Source of the DNA: Novosphingobium lentum NBRC 107847
GTDB lineage: Bacteria; Pseudomonadota; Alphaproteobacteria; Sphingomonadales; Sphingomonadaceae
NCBI RefSeq assembly: GCF_001590965.1
Contig: NZ_BCTW01000014.1
Span: forward strand, 62,001-126,000
Reading direction: 5' to 3'
DNA: 64,000 nt
The notes under the pieces are model-generated. The model was not told the origin of the DNA, did not search any database, and saw only the letters and a program-made list of their open reading frames with translations. Positions 49,370 through 58,728 of this stretch are shown piece by piece; within the stretch, counting starts at the first letter, position 1, and the number at the start of each line of letters is the position of its first letter. Position numbers and translations under genes: made by a program.

Positions 49370-49975
49370 TTAGCGGCGCGCGTTGCCGCCGGGGCCGTCT
49401 CCGGCAGCCGACGCCAGCACGATATTGCCTTCGGGCTGGTCGTCTGCGGCGGGATCGGCCTTGCCCGGCCGATCGCCGTAAATGAAGCCGCGCGCCGGGT
49501 TGGGGCGCAGCCCGAGCGCATGGATCGGCGCGAACCACACCTTGACCAGGCTCCAGTCGCCGGCGCTCGACACGTCTTCGGCCAACGCGCCGTGCTCGAT
49601 CATGCCGGGGCGCGACCAGTTGGCGTGATCGAGCAGGATGTGGCGATCATCGACGATCTTGCGCACGACCGCGACGTGGCCCGCGCGCATCGCATGGGTT
49701 CCGTTGAACGCCAGCACCGCACCGATGCGCGGACGGCTGCCGCGATCGTAGACACCGGCGGCCTGGTTCCACCAGGTGCGCGCATCGCCGTGCAGGTTGA
49801 TTGCGGAATGTTCACGGGCATACGGCACGCACTGGAGTCGCGCGAGAGCTGTTTGGGGGGCGGCACCGGCCAGCATCGCAACGAACATCGCGAACAGGAC
49901 ATGGTGCCGCCTGAGCACCTGGCTCACGGTTGCAGTAAAGCCACGGCCAAACAGCCGTGAAAACGTGATAGCCAA
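49370..49975 (-). CDS. Secreted CHAP-domain amidase/peptidase
   Basis: A 201-residue protein with a signal-like segment (HHVLFAMFVAMLAGAAPQTALA) followed by a CHAP domain. The catalytic Cys is in LQCVPYAREHS, and the His is in AGHVAVVRKI. RGSRPRIGAVLAF and ILLDHANW are typical supporting motifs. Such enzymes cut peptidoglycan amide bonds. The frame opens with a TTG at 49975. A GTG at 49927 or the ATG at 49891 could be the true start, so the N-terminus is uncertain. It lies beyond clpP on the same strand. Confidence 0.8.
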   Translation of the reverse strand: MAITFSRLFGRGFTATVSQVLRRHHVLFAMFVAMLAGAAPQTALARLQCVPYAREHSAINLHGDARTWWNQAAGVYDRGSRPRIGAVLAFNGTHAMRAGHVAVVRKIVDDRHILLDHANWSRPGMIEHGALAEDVSSAGDWSLVKVWFAPIHALGLRPNPARGFIYGDRPGKADPAADDQPEGNIVLASAAGDGPGGNARR

Positions 49976-50127
49976 GACTTGAACCCCGCGACCCGAAAAT
50001 TATTTTCCCGTGACGCGGTGTTAGCGAAGCGCGGCGCCGGGCGGAACCGGAGGGTCCCGGCAGTCGTCGCTTTCAGGTAACGGTTCGTCCCAAAACTGTG
50101 CAATCGATCACATGATGGACAAAAAAA

Positions 50128-50151
50128 GGGGCACGCCTTGCGACGCGCCCC
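50128..50151 (-). terminator. Intrinsic terminator of tig
   Basis: GGGGCACG (50128-50135) pairs with CGCGCCCC (50144-50151) with one mismatch. On the minus strand the stem is followed by seven T residues (plus-strand A-run 50121-50127). It lies 45 bp beyond the trigger-factor stop. Confidence 0.85.
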
Positions 50152-50195
50152 ATTTTTGGAGTCGGCAGAGCGTGCGGCCGATGACCGCGCCGTGC

Positions 50196-51800
50196 TCAGT
50201 CTGCCGCAGCGGCCTTCTTCTTGGCCGGAGCCTTCTTGGCCGGAGCTTCGTCAGCGGCGACCACGTCGTCGGCCTTGGCGGCCTTCTTGGCCGGAGCCTT
50301 CTTGGCAGGCTTTGCCTCGGCTTCGGTGGGAGCAGCCTCTGGTTCGGCCGCCTTCGCCGCCTTCTTGGCCGGGGCCTTCTTGGCGGCGGGCTTGTGATCG
50401 TGCCCGTGATCGTGATCGTGATCGTGATCGCAATCCGGGCCGTGGACGTGGCCCCCGGCGCCAGCGGTGTCGCCATCGGCCTCGATCGCGGCCTGCAGTT
50501 CGTCCTTGGTCACTTCGCGGGTGGTGACGTCGGCCTTGTCGAACAGGAAGTCGACCACCTTGTCCTCATACAGCGGCGCGCGGATCTGCGCGGCGGCCAG
50601 CGGTTCGGAACGGACGTAGTCGATGAAGCGCTGGCGATCGGCTTCACGGTACTGCTGCGCCGCCTGGCGGATCAGCATGTCCATTTCCTGCGCCGTGACC
50701 TGCACATTGTTGGTCTGGCCGATTTCCGACAGCAGCAGCCCCAGCCGCACGCGGCGTTCGGCGATCTTGCGGTAATCGTCCTTCTCGGCCTCGATCTCGG
50801 CCATCGCGGCAGCGGGATCTTCCTCGCCGTCGGCTTCCTGCTTCAGCTGCTGCCAGATCTGGTCGAATTCGGCTTCGACCATCGAGGGCGGCACGTCGAA
50901 ATCGTGGCCGGCGGCCAGCTGATCGAGCAGCGCGCGCTTCATCTGCGTGCGCGTGAGCCCGGCGGTTTCCTGTTCCAGCTGCCCGCGCAGCAGGCCCTTG
51001 AGCTGGTCGAGGCTTTCCAGCCCGAGCATCTTGGCGAACTCGTCGTCGAGCACCATTTCACCCGGGTTCTTCACCGACTTGACGACGATGTCGAACGTGG
51101 CGTCCTTGCCCGCAAGGTCCTTGGCCTGATAATCGGCGGGGAACGAGACGGTGATGGTCGTCTCGTCGCCTTCCTTGGCGCCGACCAGCTGTTCCTCGAA
51201 GCCCGGGATGAACCGGCCCGAACCGATTTCGAGCGGCTGGTCCTGCGCCGTGCCGCCTTCGAAGGCGACGCCGTCGACTTTGCCGAGGAAATCGATGATC
51301 AGCTGATCGCCGTCCTTGGCCTCGGTGCCCTTTTCGGCGTCGGTGAAGCGCTTCTGGCCACCGGCGATGCGGCCGACAGCTTCGTCGACTTCGGCATCGG
51401 TGACCGGCACGACCAGCTTTTCCAGCTTGAGCCCGTCGAGGTCGGGCGCGGCGACATCGGGCAGCACTTCTAGTGCGACGGCGATTTCGGCGTCCTGGCC
51501 TTCTTCATAGCCACCGCCCAGCTCGATCGTGGGCTGCATCGCGGGGCGCAGCTTGTTGTCGCGCACCAGCTGGTCCATCGCCTCGCGGATCGAGGTCTGG
51601 AGCGCTTCCTGGTGCAGCGCGGGGCCGTGCATCTTGCGCACGAGGTTGACCGGCACCTTGCCGGGGCGGAAGCCGGGCATGCGCACTTGCGGTGCCATCT
51701 TCTTCACTTCGCCGTCCACGCGCGCGGCGATATCCGCGGCGGGGATCTTGACGGTGTAGGCGCGCTTCAGGCCCTGGTTGGCGGTTTCGACGATCTGCAT
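50196..51800 (-). CDS. tig: Trigger factor with His-rich and Lys/Ala-rich C-terminal tail
   Basis: A ribosome-associated chaperone and prolyl isomerase of 534 residues, longer than the usual 430-450. The ribosome-binding signature is GFRPGKVP near residue 47. The FKBP-type PPIase domain follows (about 150-235), then the helical chaperone arms. The last 90 residues are unusual: a block of alternating Asp and His (about 445-460) followed by repeated KKAPAKKA-type segments like those of histone-H1-like proteins. The ATG at 51800 gives the normal N-terminus MQIVETANQG. It lies downstream of tRNA-Leu on the same strand. Confidence 0.95.
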   Translation of the reverse strand: MQIVETANQGLKRAYTVKIPAADIAARVDGEVKKMAPQVRMPGFRPGKVPVNLVRKMHGPALHQEALQTSIREAMDQLVRDNKLRPAMQPTIELGGGYEEGQDAEIAVALEVLPDVAAPDLDGLKLEKLVVPVTDAEVDEAVGRIAGGQKRFTDAEKGTEAKDGDQLIIDFLGKVDGVAFEGGTAQDQPLEIGSGRFIPGFEEQLVGAKEGDETTITVSFPADYQAKDLAGKDATFDIVVKSVKNPGEMVLDDEFAKMLGLESLDQLKGLLRGQLEQETAGLTRTQMKRALLDQLAAGHDFDVPPSMVEAEFDQIWQQLKQEADGEEDPAAAMAEIEAEKDDYRKIAERRVRLGLLLSEIGQTNNVQVTAQEMDMLIRQAAQQYREADRQRFIDYVRSEPLAAAQIRAPLYEDKVVDFLFDKADVTTREVTKDELQAAIEADGDTAGAGGHVHGPDCDHDHDHDHGHDHKPAAKKAPAKKAAKAAEPEAAPTEAEAKPAKKAPAKKAAKADDVVAADEAPAKKAPAKKKAAAAD

Positions 51801-51854
51801 CCTGAATTCCAACTTTCTCAGACGTGTTAGGGTGCGGTTGTCGGCCGGGGCGGC

Positions 51855-51939
51855 TGGTGCGGGCGAAGGGACTCGAACCCCCACATCTTGCGATACTGGT
51901 ACCTAAAACCAGCGCGTCTACCAATTCCGCCACGCCCGC
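51855..51939 (-). tRNA. tRNA-Leu (anticodon TAG)
   Basis: The minus strand gives acceptor GCGGGCG pairing with CGCCCGC, discriminator A and an encoded CCA (51857-51855). The anticodon stem is CTGGT/ACCAG with loop TTTAGGT, so the anticodon TAG reads CTA. A long variable arm (TATCGCAAGATG) marks it as class II. The T-loop is GGTTCGAGTCC. It is 54 bp upstream of the tig start. Confidence 0.96.
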
Positions 51940-52075
51940 GAACCCGCGAAAAGCAGGGCGCAGCCTCTATCGAAGCGCCTCGCAAAGGGCAAGCCGCTTG
52001 GAACAGTGCGCGGATCTGGCGGAACTGTTAGGTCTCGGCACGCGTTTTCCCGGTGATTTCCACGGAGTTATCGAC

Positions 52076-52258
52076 ATGGCCAGCATCCCCGAACCGCCGA
52101 TTCCCGACACCATCGAACCGCAATCGCCGCCCGAAATGCCCGAGGGACCCCAGCCGAACGAGGCACCGGGCAGCGAACCGCCCGAATTCGAGCCGCCCCA
52201 GCCCGACAGCGATGTGCCCGACAGCGCGCCGTCCGAGATACCGCCGCCGCCCGATTGA
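52076..52258 (+). CDS. Small proline- and acid-rich protein, function unknown
   Basis: A 60-residue frame starting MASIPEPPIPDTIEP and ending EIPPPPD, with CGGAG 9 bp before the ATG. About one third of residues are proline and the rest are mostly Asp, Glu and Ser, so it is probably disordered. Small proteins of this style, with DTIEPQSP-like starts, are familiar in sphingomonads, but no function is known to me. It ends 10 bp before the convergent sppA stop. Codon use is consistent with a real gene. Confidence 0.5.
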   Translation: MASIPEPPIPDTIEPQSPPEMPEGPQPNEAPGSEPPEFEPPQPDSDVPDSAPSEIPPPPD

Positions 52259-52268
52259 AGCGTCCCGC

Positions 52269-54164
52269 CTAGCCCAGCAACCGGGCGAGGATGTGTCCCA
52301 GCCAGCCTTTGGCGGATGGCACGGCGCCGTTGGTGGTCGCCACGCCCGCGCATTCGAGGCAGTACGCCTGCGCGCCCTGCCCCGACAGCAACAGCGACAG
52401 GTCATGGTCCAGCTGCGCCGCAAGACCGCGCTGGTGCGCGGACGCCAGCGCGATGATGTCGCCCGCCGAACCATCGTCGCTGCCGCTGTCGCTATCGACG
52501 TTCTTGCCCATCGCCTGTTCGATCACGCTGGTCAGCGTATCGGGCTTGTTGCCCAGGAACACCGGATGCCATGCGCCCGGCGCGAGCTTGGCCGCGCCGG
52601 CGGCAAAGACCAGCGCATCGTCGAGATCGCCCAACTGGTCGACCAGTCCCAGTTGCCGCGCGGTGCCGCCATCCCAGATCCGGCCTTGCGCGATCTTGTC
52701 GATCTCGGCCGGAGTCTTGTTGCGCGACTTGGCCACCAGCCCGAGGAAGCGGGCGTAGTTCTGCTCGATTTCGGCTTGCGCGATCTGCTCGACTTGCGGG
52801 GTCAGCCCGCCGAACAGGTCGGGCTGGCCCGACAGCGGCGTGGTGCGCACCCCGTCGGCGTGGACGCCCCAGTTGGCCAGCGTGTCCTCGAAGCTGGGGA
52901 CGATGCCGAAAATGCCGATCGATCCGGTGATCGTCGCGGGTTCGGCAAAGATCCGGCTGGCAGGCGTCGATACCCAGTACCCGCCGCTCGCCGCCAGATT
53001 GGCCATCGACACGATCACCGGCTTGCCGCTGGCCTTCCATCGCTCGATCGCGGCGCGGATGCGTTCGGAGGCCAGCACCGAGCCGCCCGGCGAATCGACC
53101 CGCACGACCAGCGCCGGGTAATCCTTCAGCGCCGCGTCATCGAGCAGCTTGGCGATACGGTCTCCACCAGCGATGCCCGGCCCGGCATCCCCATCGACGA
53201 TCTCGTTGGCGATGGTGACGACGGCAATGCCCTTGCCGGGGTGCGGCTCGCCCAGGTCTGCCAGATAGGCGCCGAGCTGGGTCGAGCGGAACGTGCCCGC
53301 GGTCGCGCCGCTCTCCGCGCCGACGATCCTGGCCACGCGCGCGCCGAACGCCGCCTTGTCACCGATCTGGTCGACCAGCCCGGCCTGCTTTGCCGCCAGC
53401 GCCGAATCGTTGCCCGCCGCCGCCAGCCACTTGACCGGATCGCCGGTCACCAGCGCGATGTCGGCTTGCGGTCGCGCCTTGTGGACATCGGCCTGCCACG
53501 CTTCCCACACCGCCGCATAGACCGCGCCCAGCGCCTCTTTCGAGGCGGGTGAGGCATCGTCGCGGATATAGGGTTCGACCGCGCTCTTGAACGTGCCGAC
53601 GCGGAACACGTGCGCTTTCACCTTCAGCCGGTCGAGCAGCGACTTGTAATACAAGTTGGTCCCGCCCGGGCCCGAGATCACCGCGCCGCCGATCGGATCG
53701 ACCCACACCTCGCTGGCGTGCGCGGCCAGCAGCATGCTCGAATCGGTATAATAGTTGCTGCGCACCAGCACCGGCTTCTTCGCGGCGCGGACTTTGTCCA
53801 TCGCTTCGCCGATCCGCGCGAGGTGGACCTGCCGCCCGCCGCCGAACTTTTCGAGGTCGATCACCACGGCCTTGATCCGCTGGTCGGTGGCGGCACCCTC
53901 GATCGCGCGGACGAGGTCGCGTTCCTGGTATTCCTTGCGCGGGCCGTTGCGGCTGATCAGCAGCTGGGTGGCGTTGATCCGGGTGCGTTCTTCCACCACC
54001 GGGCCTTCCAGCGGCAGGTACAGCGCGCCCTCGCGGACCATGCCGCCGCCCGGTCGCACGGTCAGCGCGGCGTAGATCGCCCAGAAGAACAGCAGCAACA
54101 GCACGAGCACGAGCCCGTCCTTGATGGCGACGAGCGATTTCCAGATGAAGCGGGCAAAGGTCAT
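52269..54164 (-). CDS. sppA: Signal peptide peptidase SppA, 67-kDa type
   Basis: A membrane-bound serine protease of about 631 residues that degrades cleaved signal peptides. An N-terminal span ([17 protein letters not shown]) is followed by two tandem protease repeats. The first supplies the catalytic lysine (region [15 protein letters not shown]), and the second the serine ([16 protein letters not shown]). The length matches the long form. The C-terminal 90 residues are extra and include a YCLECAG cysteine pair. The ATG at 54164 is chosen by the position of the membrane span. Confidence 0.93.
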   Translation of the reverse strand: MTFARFIWKSLVAIKDGLVLVLLLLFFWAIYAALTVRPGGGMVREGALYLPLEGPVVEERTRINATQLLISRNGPRKEYQERDLVRAIEGAATDQRIKAVVIDLEKFGGGRQVHLARIGEAMDKVRAAKKPVLVRSNYYTDSSMLLAAHASEVWVDPIGGAVISGPGGTNLYYKSLLDRLKVKAHVFRVGTFKSAVEPYIRDDASPASKEALGAVYAAVWEAWQADVHKARPQADIALVTGDPVKWLAAAGNDSALAAKQAGLVDQIGDKAAFGARVARIVGAESGATAGTFRSTQLGAYLADLGEPHPGKGIAVVTIANEIVDGDAGPGIAGGDRIAKLLDDAALKDYPALVVRVDSPGGSVLASERIRAAIERWKASGKPVIVSMANLAASGGYWVSTPASRIFAEPATITGSIGIFGIVPSFEDTLANWGVHADGVRTTPLSGQPDLFGGLTPQVEQIAQAEIEQNYARFLGLVAKSRNKTPAEIDKIAQGRIWDGGTARQLGLVDQLGDLDDALVFAAGAAKLAPGAWHPVFLGNKPDTLTSVIEQAMGKNVDSDSGSDDGSAGDIIALASAHQRGLAAQLDHDLSLLLSGQGAQAYCLECAGVATTNGAVPSAKGWLGHILARLLG

Positions 54165-54200
54165 GACGCGATCTTTATGGGAGCGCGACACGCCGCGCCA

Positions 54201-54228
54201 GTTCAATTCCCACGAGTTCAATTCCCAC
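54201..54228. repeat. Two direct copies of GTTCAATTCCCAC
   Basis: The 13-bp unit occurs at 54201-54213 and 54216-54228 with a 15-bp period, in the 139-bp spacer between divergent sppA and pyrB. It could be a paired regulator site or a slippage duplication. Confidence 0.75.
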
Positions 54229-54231
54229 GGC

Positions 54232-54250
54232 CGGGTCCATGCCGGACCCG
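54232..54250. other. Hairpin in the pyrB leader
   Basis: CGGGTCC (54232-54238) and GGACCCG (54244-54250) form a perfect 7-bp stem with a 5-nt loop, 54 bp before the pyrB start. There is no T-run after it, so it is not a simple attenuator. Confidence 0.4.
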
Positions 54251-54303
54251 AACGGCGAAAGCGCTTGAGCAAGCGGGGGGTGGCGACTAGGGCGTGGTCT
54301 TCG

Positions 54304-55392
54304 ATGCAGAACGAAACCCCCGCGGCCGCCGGAACCATCCGGACGGGCCCGGCCGCAAGCGGCCGTTATCCTGCGGGCGGCCTCGCTTTTCCCCACCGCG
54401 ACCTGACCGGCATCGGCCAGCTGGCGCGGCACGAAATCCTCTACCTGCTCGACGAGGCGGAACAGTGGGTGGCGCACAACCGTCAGCCGCATGGCGCGCA
54501 ACCGCTCACGCAACCGCACAGGCGCGCGGACCTGCTGCGCGGCCTGACGATCATCAACGCGTTCTTCGAGAATTCCACGCGCACGCTGCTGTCGTTCGAG
54601 ATCGCGGGCAAGCGGCTGGGCGCCGACGTGGTCAACATGCACGCTGCGCAATCGAGCGTGAAGAAGGGCGAAACGCTGATCGACACGGCGATGACGCTCA
54701 ACGCCATGCGTGCCGATGCCATCGTCATCCGCCACGCCAGTTCGGGCGCGGTGCGGCTGATCGCCGACAAAGTCGATTGCCCGGTGCTCAATGCGGGCGA
54801 CGGCCAGCACGAACACCCCACGCAAGGTCTGCTCGATGCGCTGACCATCCGCCACGCCGCCGCCGAGCAATGGGGCTGGTCGAGCGCGGGCGGCGACCTC
54901 AATGGCCTGAAGGTGACGATCTGCGGCGACTTGCTCCACAGCCGCGTCGCGCGTTCGAACATCCTGTGCCTGACCGCGCTGGGCGCCGATGTCACCGTCT
55001 GCGCCCCGCCCGCGCTGATGCCCGAGGGGATCGAGGCGATGGGCGTGGCCCCGACCTATGACTTCGATGCCGCGCTCAAGGGCGCGCAAGTGGTCATGAT
55101 GCTGCGCCTGCAGCAGGAACGGATGCAGGGCCAGTTCATCCCCTCCCCGCGCGAATATCGCCACCTGTACGGCCTGACCGTCGACCGGCTGGCGCGTTGC
55201 GAGCCGCAGGCGCTGGTGATGCACCCCGGCCCGATGAACCGCGGGGTCGAGATCGACAGCCAGGTCGCCGATCATGCCACGCGCAGCCTGATCACCCGGC
55301 AGGTCGAGATGGGCGTGGCCGTGCGCATGGCCTGCCTCGACGTGCTGACCCGCCGCAGCCGCAACGTGGCGGGATGGGGCGACGTGCCATGA
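54304..55392 (+). CDS. pyrB: Aspartate carbamoyltransferase catalytic subunit
   Basis: Second step of pyrimidine synthesis, joining carbamoyl phosphate to aspartate. The 362-residue protein has the carbamoyl-phosphate motif [13 protein letters not shown] (88-100), [16 protein letters not shown], and [12 protein letters not shown]. The N-terminus carries about 30 extra residues before the usual start of the fold. The ATG at 54304 is the first that gives sensible sequence. The stop overlaps the next gene by 4 bp, the arrangement of the PyrB-PyrC' dodecamer-forming pairs of pseudomonads. Confidence 0.95.
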   Translation: MQNETPAAAGTIRTGPAASGRYPAGGLAFPHRDLTGIGQLARHEILYLLDEAEQWVAHNRQPHGAQPLTQPHRRADLLRGLTIINAFFENSTRTLLSFEIAGKRLGADVVNMHAAQSSVKKGETLIDTAMTLNAMRADAIVIRHASSGAVRLIADKVDCPVLNAGDGQHEHPTQGLLDALTIRHAAAEQWGWSSAGGDLNGLKVTICGDLLHSRVARSNILCLTALGADVTVCAPPALMPEGIEAMGVAPTYDFDAALKGAQVVMMLRLQQERMQGQFIPSPREYRHLYGLTVDRLARCEPQALVMHPGPMNRGVEIDSQVADHATRSLITRQVEMGVAVRMACLDVLTRRSRNVAGWGDVP

Positions 55393-56618
55393 CGCCGCGC
55401 CCGCTGACGATAACCGGCGGCAAGCTGGTCCTGCCCGAAGGCGAGCCGCGCGCGGGCGCGATCCGCTGCGAAGATGGCCGCATCGTCGCCGTGGGCGACG
55501 TCACCCCGCACGATGGCGACGAAGTGATCGACGCGCGCGGGCTGCTGGTGGCGCCCGGGCTGGTCGATCTGGGCGTGTTCGCGATCGACAAGCCGGCGTT
55601 CCATTTCGGCGGGATCACCCGCGCCGCGCTGATGCCCGACCAGGGTCCGCCGCTCGACCATCCGGCGCGCGTGCGGTTCGCCGCGCAAAGCGGCAAGCCC
55701 GACTTGTGGGTCCATCCGCTGGCCGCCGCGACGCAGCGGCTCGAGGGCGTGGAACTGGCCGAACTGGCGCTGATGCGCGACGCCGGTGCGCGCGCCGTCG
55801 CCACCGGGCGGCGCTGGATCGGCGATTCGGGGGTGATGCTGCGGCTGTTGCGCTATTGCGCGATGCTGGGCCTGACCGTGGTCAGCCACGCCGAAGACGC
55901 CGGGCTGGCGGGCCATGCGGTGGCCACGGCGGGCGAAATGGCGACGCGGATGGGCCTGCCCTCCGCCCCGGCCGAAGCCGAGCAACTGGCCGTTGCGCGC
56001 GACATCGCGCTGGCCGAACTGGCGGGTGCGGCGCTGCATTTCCGGCAGGTGACCACCACCGGATCGATCGCGCTGGTGCGCGCCGCCAAGGCGCGCGGCG
56101 CTCGGATCACCGCCGGGGTGACGCCCGCCCACTTCATGCTGTCGGACCTCGAACTCGCCGATTTCCGCACGTTTGCGCGGATGTCGCCGCCGTTGCGCAG
56201 CGAAGCCGATCGGCAGGCGGTGATCGCGGGGATCGCCGACGGATCGATCGACGTGATCGCATCGGGCCACGATCCGCGCGGGCCGGAGGACAAGCGCCTG
56301 CCGTTCGCCGATGCCGAACCGGGCATGGCCGGCGCGGAAACGCTGCTGCCGCTGACGCTGACGCTGGTGCGCGATGGGCATATATCGATGGCGCGGGCGT
56401 TCGCGCTGATCGCGGGCAACCCGGCGGCGCTGCTCGGCGTCGAGGCCGGGCGGCTGGCGGTGGGTGCCGAAGCAGACATCGCGCTGATCGACCCGGTGCG
56501 CCCGTGGATCGTCAATTCGGACAAGATGGCGGCCAGCGCCGGCAACACCCCGTTCGATCGCCGCCCGGTGGAGGGCCGCGTGACCAAACTGTTCAAGGGC
56601 GGCGCCAGGGTCGGCTGA
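55389..56618 (+). CDS. Dihydroorotase-like protein lacking the metal-binding HxH (PyrC')
   Basis: A 409-residue amidohydrolase-fold protein of the class I dihydroorotase family. The strand that normally reads PGLVDLHVH with two zinc ligands reads [15 protein letters not shown] here, and the later DHAPH motif is replaced by [12 protein letters not shown], so the zinc site is broken. SHAED and the rest of the barrel are kept. In Pseudomonas such inactive PyrC' proteins are structural partners of PyrB. The ATG at 55389 overlaps the pyrB stop (ATGA), which fits that role. A catalytic pyrC should exist elsewhere. Confidence 0.88.
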   Translation: MTPRPLTITGGKLVLPEGEPRAGAIRCEDGRIVAVGDVTPHDGDEVIDARGLLVAPGLVDLGVFAIDKPAFHFGGITRAALMPDQGPPLDHPARVRFAAQSGKPDLWVHPLAAATQRLEGVELAELALMRDAGARAVATGRRWIGDSGVMLRLLRYCAMLGLTVVSHAEDAGLAGHAVATAGEMATRMGLPSAPAEAEQLAVARDIALAELAGAALHFRQVTTTGSIALVRAAKARGARITAGVTPAHFMLSDLELADFRTFARMSPPLRSEADRQAVIAGIADGSIDVIASGHDPRGPEDKRLPFADAEPGMAGAETLLPLTLTLVRDGHISMARAFALIAGNPAALLGVEAGRLAVGAEADIALIDPVRPWIVNSDKMAASAGNTPFDRRPVEGRVTKLFKGGARVG

Positions 56619-56648
56619 CAGCTGCCAGCCGGTCCTGCCGGTAAAGCC

Positions 56649-58073
56649 TTACTTGCGGCGCGCGTTGCCGACCTGGGCCTGGAACGGCATCACCGGGCGC
56701 AGATCATGCGGCGCGGCGAGCACGAGGCAGGCGCCGCCACGCGACTTGACCGAATGGCACAGCGACTGGGCCGATGAAGCCCCGGCAAAGCCACCGGCGG
56801 CCACGCGCCAGAACTGCTGGCCGTTGACGGTCGCCTGCGTGGTCACGTTGCGATAGTTGGCCAGCGCCGGGTTGCGGCGCGCGAAGTGGCGCCAGGCGCG
56901 CTTGGCGCCATCGGCCGAAGCGAATGCGCCCAGCTGGACCAGATGCGTGCTGCGATCCGGCGTCGCGGCGATCGCCACGGTGCGCGGAGCGGGTGCTGCG
57001 CCGCGCGTGTGCGCGGTACGCGGCTGGATCCGCATCGGGTTGGCGGGAATATAGGCACCCTGCACGCGATAGGCCGGAGCCGGCGTGGCCATCTCCGGCG
57101 CCGGTTCCTGCGGCGCGGGCGCGGTCACCTGCTGCGACGCCGGCGGCAGGTCGAGCGCGGCCAGCTGGGTCGAAGGTGTGGCGTTGAGGCTGGGCGCTGG
57201 CGCTGCAGCAGCGGCGGGCTGTTCGGTCGCGGGCAGTTCCTGACTGGCGGCCTGTGCCAGCGCCGGCGCCGACTGGCCATCGCTTTGCGCAGCCCCGAGC
57301 GCGGCGGACGCCGGGCCCGTCGGCGAAGTGGACAGCGCCAATGCGGCAGGCTGGCCTTCATCGCCGCGCACCGGCACGCCGAGCAGCGAGGCGACGCGCT
57401 TCTGCGAATCTTCGGGACGCGACATCATCGCCCATTCGCGGATGCGGTCGTCGAGCTTGTCGGCGGTCACGTCCTGCGACGCCATCACCCGCGCTTCGTT
57501 CCAGCGCCCGTCGAGCGCATAGGCCAGCGCGAGGTTCTGGCGCACCTTGCCGGTGTTTTCACCGCCGCGCAGCACGTCGGACAGCACCGCAACACCCTGG
57601 CTGGTCTGCCCGGCCAGCGCCAGCGCGAGGCCGTAATCGCTGGCCGGAATGGTGTCGCGGTAGGTGTGCAGCGTATCGACCGCTTGCGGATAATGGCCCA
57701 CCGCGATGTCCGACAGCGCAAGGCTGAGCGCGGTGCGCGGCGAATCGTCGCCCAGCTGCATCGCATCGTCATACGCCTGGCGCGCCGAAACGAACCGGCC
57801 CGCGCGCATGTAGACGTTGCCCAGCAGCAAGCGGTACTGCGCGTTGCGCGGTTCGGCGGTGACGGCCTGTTCGGCCAGCGAGACGGCCTTTTCGATCTTG
57901 GCGTGGTCCAGCGCCGATTGCGCCCCGGCCGCGAACTTCGAAGGGTGCCCGGCGCCGCCCGCTGCGGCGCAGCCGGTCAGCAAGCCGGCGGCGAGCGCCG
58001 TCGTAACAGCGAACTTCATCATGCGCGGCGCCGCCATCAGCTGGCCGGCGAAAGACTTGGAAGCGGTCTGCAT
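56649..58073 (-). CDS. TPR and SPOR-domain lipoprotein
   Basis: A 474-residue envelope protein. The signal ends in a lipobox (AGLLTGCAAAGG, Cys35). Residues 60-240 form several TPR-like helix pairs (AVTAEPRNAQYRLLLGNVYM, RQNLALAYALDGRWNEARVM). A long Ala/Pro-rich linker follows, then a C-terminal SPOR domain (HLVQLGAFASADGAKRAWRHF, WRVAAGGFAGASSAQSLCHS), which binds denuded glycan strands at division sites. It is the last gene of the ParA operon and starts 27 bp after the RHH-like gene. The ATG at 58073 follows GGGGGGA. Confidence 0.82.
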   Translation of the reverse strand: MQTASKSFAGQLMAAPRMMKFAVTTALAAGLLTGCAAAGGAGHPSKFAAGAQSALDHAKIEKAVSLAEQAVTAEPRNAQYRLLLGNVYMRAGRFVSARQAYDDAMQLGDDSPRTALSLALSDIAVGHYPQAVDTLHTYRDTIPASDYGLALALAGQTSQGVAVLSDVLRGGENTGKVRQNLALAYALDGRWNEARVMASQDVTADKLDDRIREWAMMSRPEDSQKRVASLLGVPVRGDEGQPAALALSTSPTGPASAALGAAQSDGQSAPALAQAASQELPATEQPAAAAAPAPSLNATPSTQLAALDLPPASQQVTAPAPQEPAPEMATPAPAYRVQGAYIPANPMRIQPRTAHTRGAAPAPRTVAIAATPDRSTHLVQLGAFASADGAKRAWRHFARRNPALANYRNVTTQATVNGQQFWRVAAGGFAGASSAQSLCHSVKSRGGACLVLAAPHDLRPVMPFQAQVGNARRK

Positions 58074-58100
58074 CGGTCGGTCCCCCCTTGGGTAATCGGT

Positions 58101-58712
58101 TCAGCCGCGCTTGACGCGGCGAGTGAGCTCATCGAGCCCGGGCAATTCATCCAGCAGGCGGTCGAGCGCCTCGATAATCACGAGCTGCGCACTGCGGTTC
58201 TGCAAGGTGCAGGCCAGCCGCAGCCGCAGATGGCGCTGCGCATCGACGCGCAAGGTGAAGGCGGCGCGGCGGCCTTCCTTCAGCGCCGAACGCAAGTTGC
58301 GCGAAGGCTGGTCGGCCGGTGCCGCCGCGATCGATTCGGCCAGCGCCGAAAGCTGGCGCAGCACTTCGGGCTTGATCACCGTTCCATCAGACAACGGGCC
58401 ATCGGACGGGCGCTTGTCGTCGGCGGTCGGAGCGGCCAGCGCCACGACCACGTCGGCAGGAGCCTGGCTGGCAGCCTCGGGCCGGAGGGTTTCGAGCTGG
58501 TGCGGTTCGGGGCGATCCTCGCCCATGTCGTTCCAGCCGAGATCCTCGTGGCTGTCGTCATGGCTGGCGGTTGCCGCGACCGTGGCGAAGCCGCCGCCAT
58601 TCTTCTCGTGGAAGCTCAGCGGCTGAAGCTGCGGGCGCATCGCCGGGCGGGCAGCGCCCTTGCGCGCCAGCAGCGAGGGCGAGAGCGATGCGAAAGGCTT
58701 GGGTTCGTTCAT
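58101..58712 (-). CDS. Ribbon-helix-helix-like protein in a ParA operon
   Basis: A 203-residue protein. The first 130 residues are low in complexity (Ala, Pro and acidic residues) and probably disordered. The last 60 (RAAFTLRVDAQRHLRLRLA and the helices around RSAQLVIIEALDRLLDEL) have the strand-helix-helix pattern of RHH DNA-binding domains. The ATG at 58712 is preceded by AAAGGG. It lies 16 bp after the parA-like gene, so it could be that ATPase's DNA-binding partner, in the way ParB-like or RHH centromere proteins pair with ParA. This assignment is inferred. Confidence 0.6.
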   Translation of the reverse strand: MNEPKPFASLSPSLLARKGAARPAMRPQLQPLSFHEKNGGGFATVAATASHDDSHEDLGWNDMGEDRPEPHQLETLRPEAASQAPADVVVALAAPTADDKRPSDGPLSDGTVIKPEVLRQLSALAESIAAAPADQPSRNLRSALKEGRRAAFTLRVDAQRHLRLRLACTLQNRSAQLVIIEALDRLLDELPGLDELTRRVKRG

Positions 58713-58728
58713 CTGTCGGCCCTTTCGC

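Noticed and set aside
50385..50440. Short CGTGATCGTGATCGTGATC-like repeats resembling a CRISPR or microsatellite
   Set aside because: They encode the Asp/His block of trigger factor in frame; there are no spacers.
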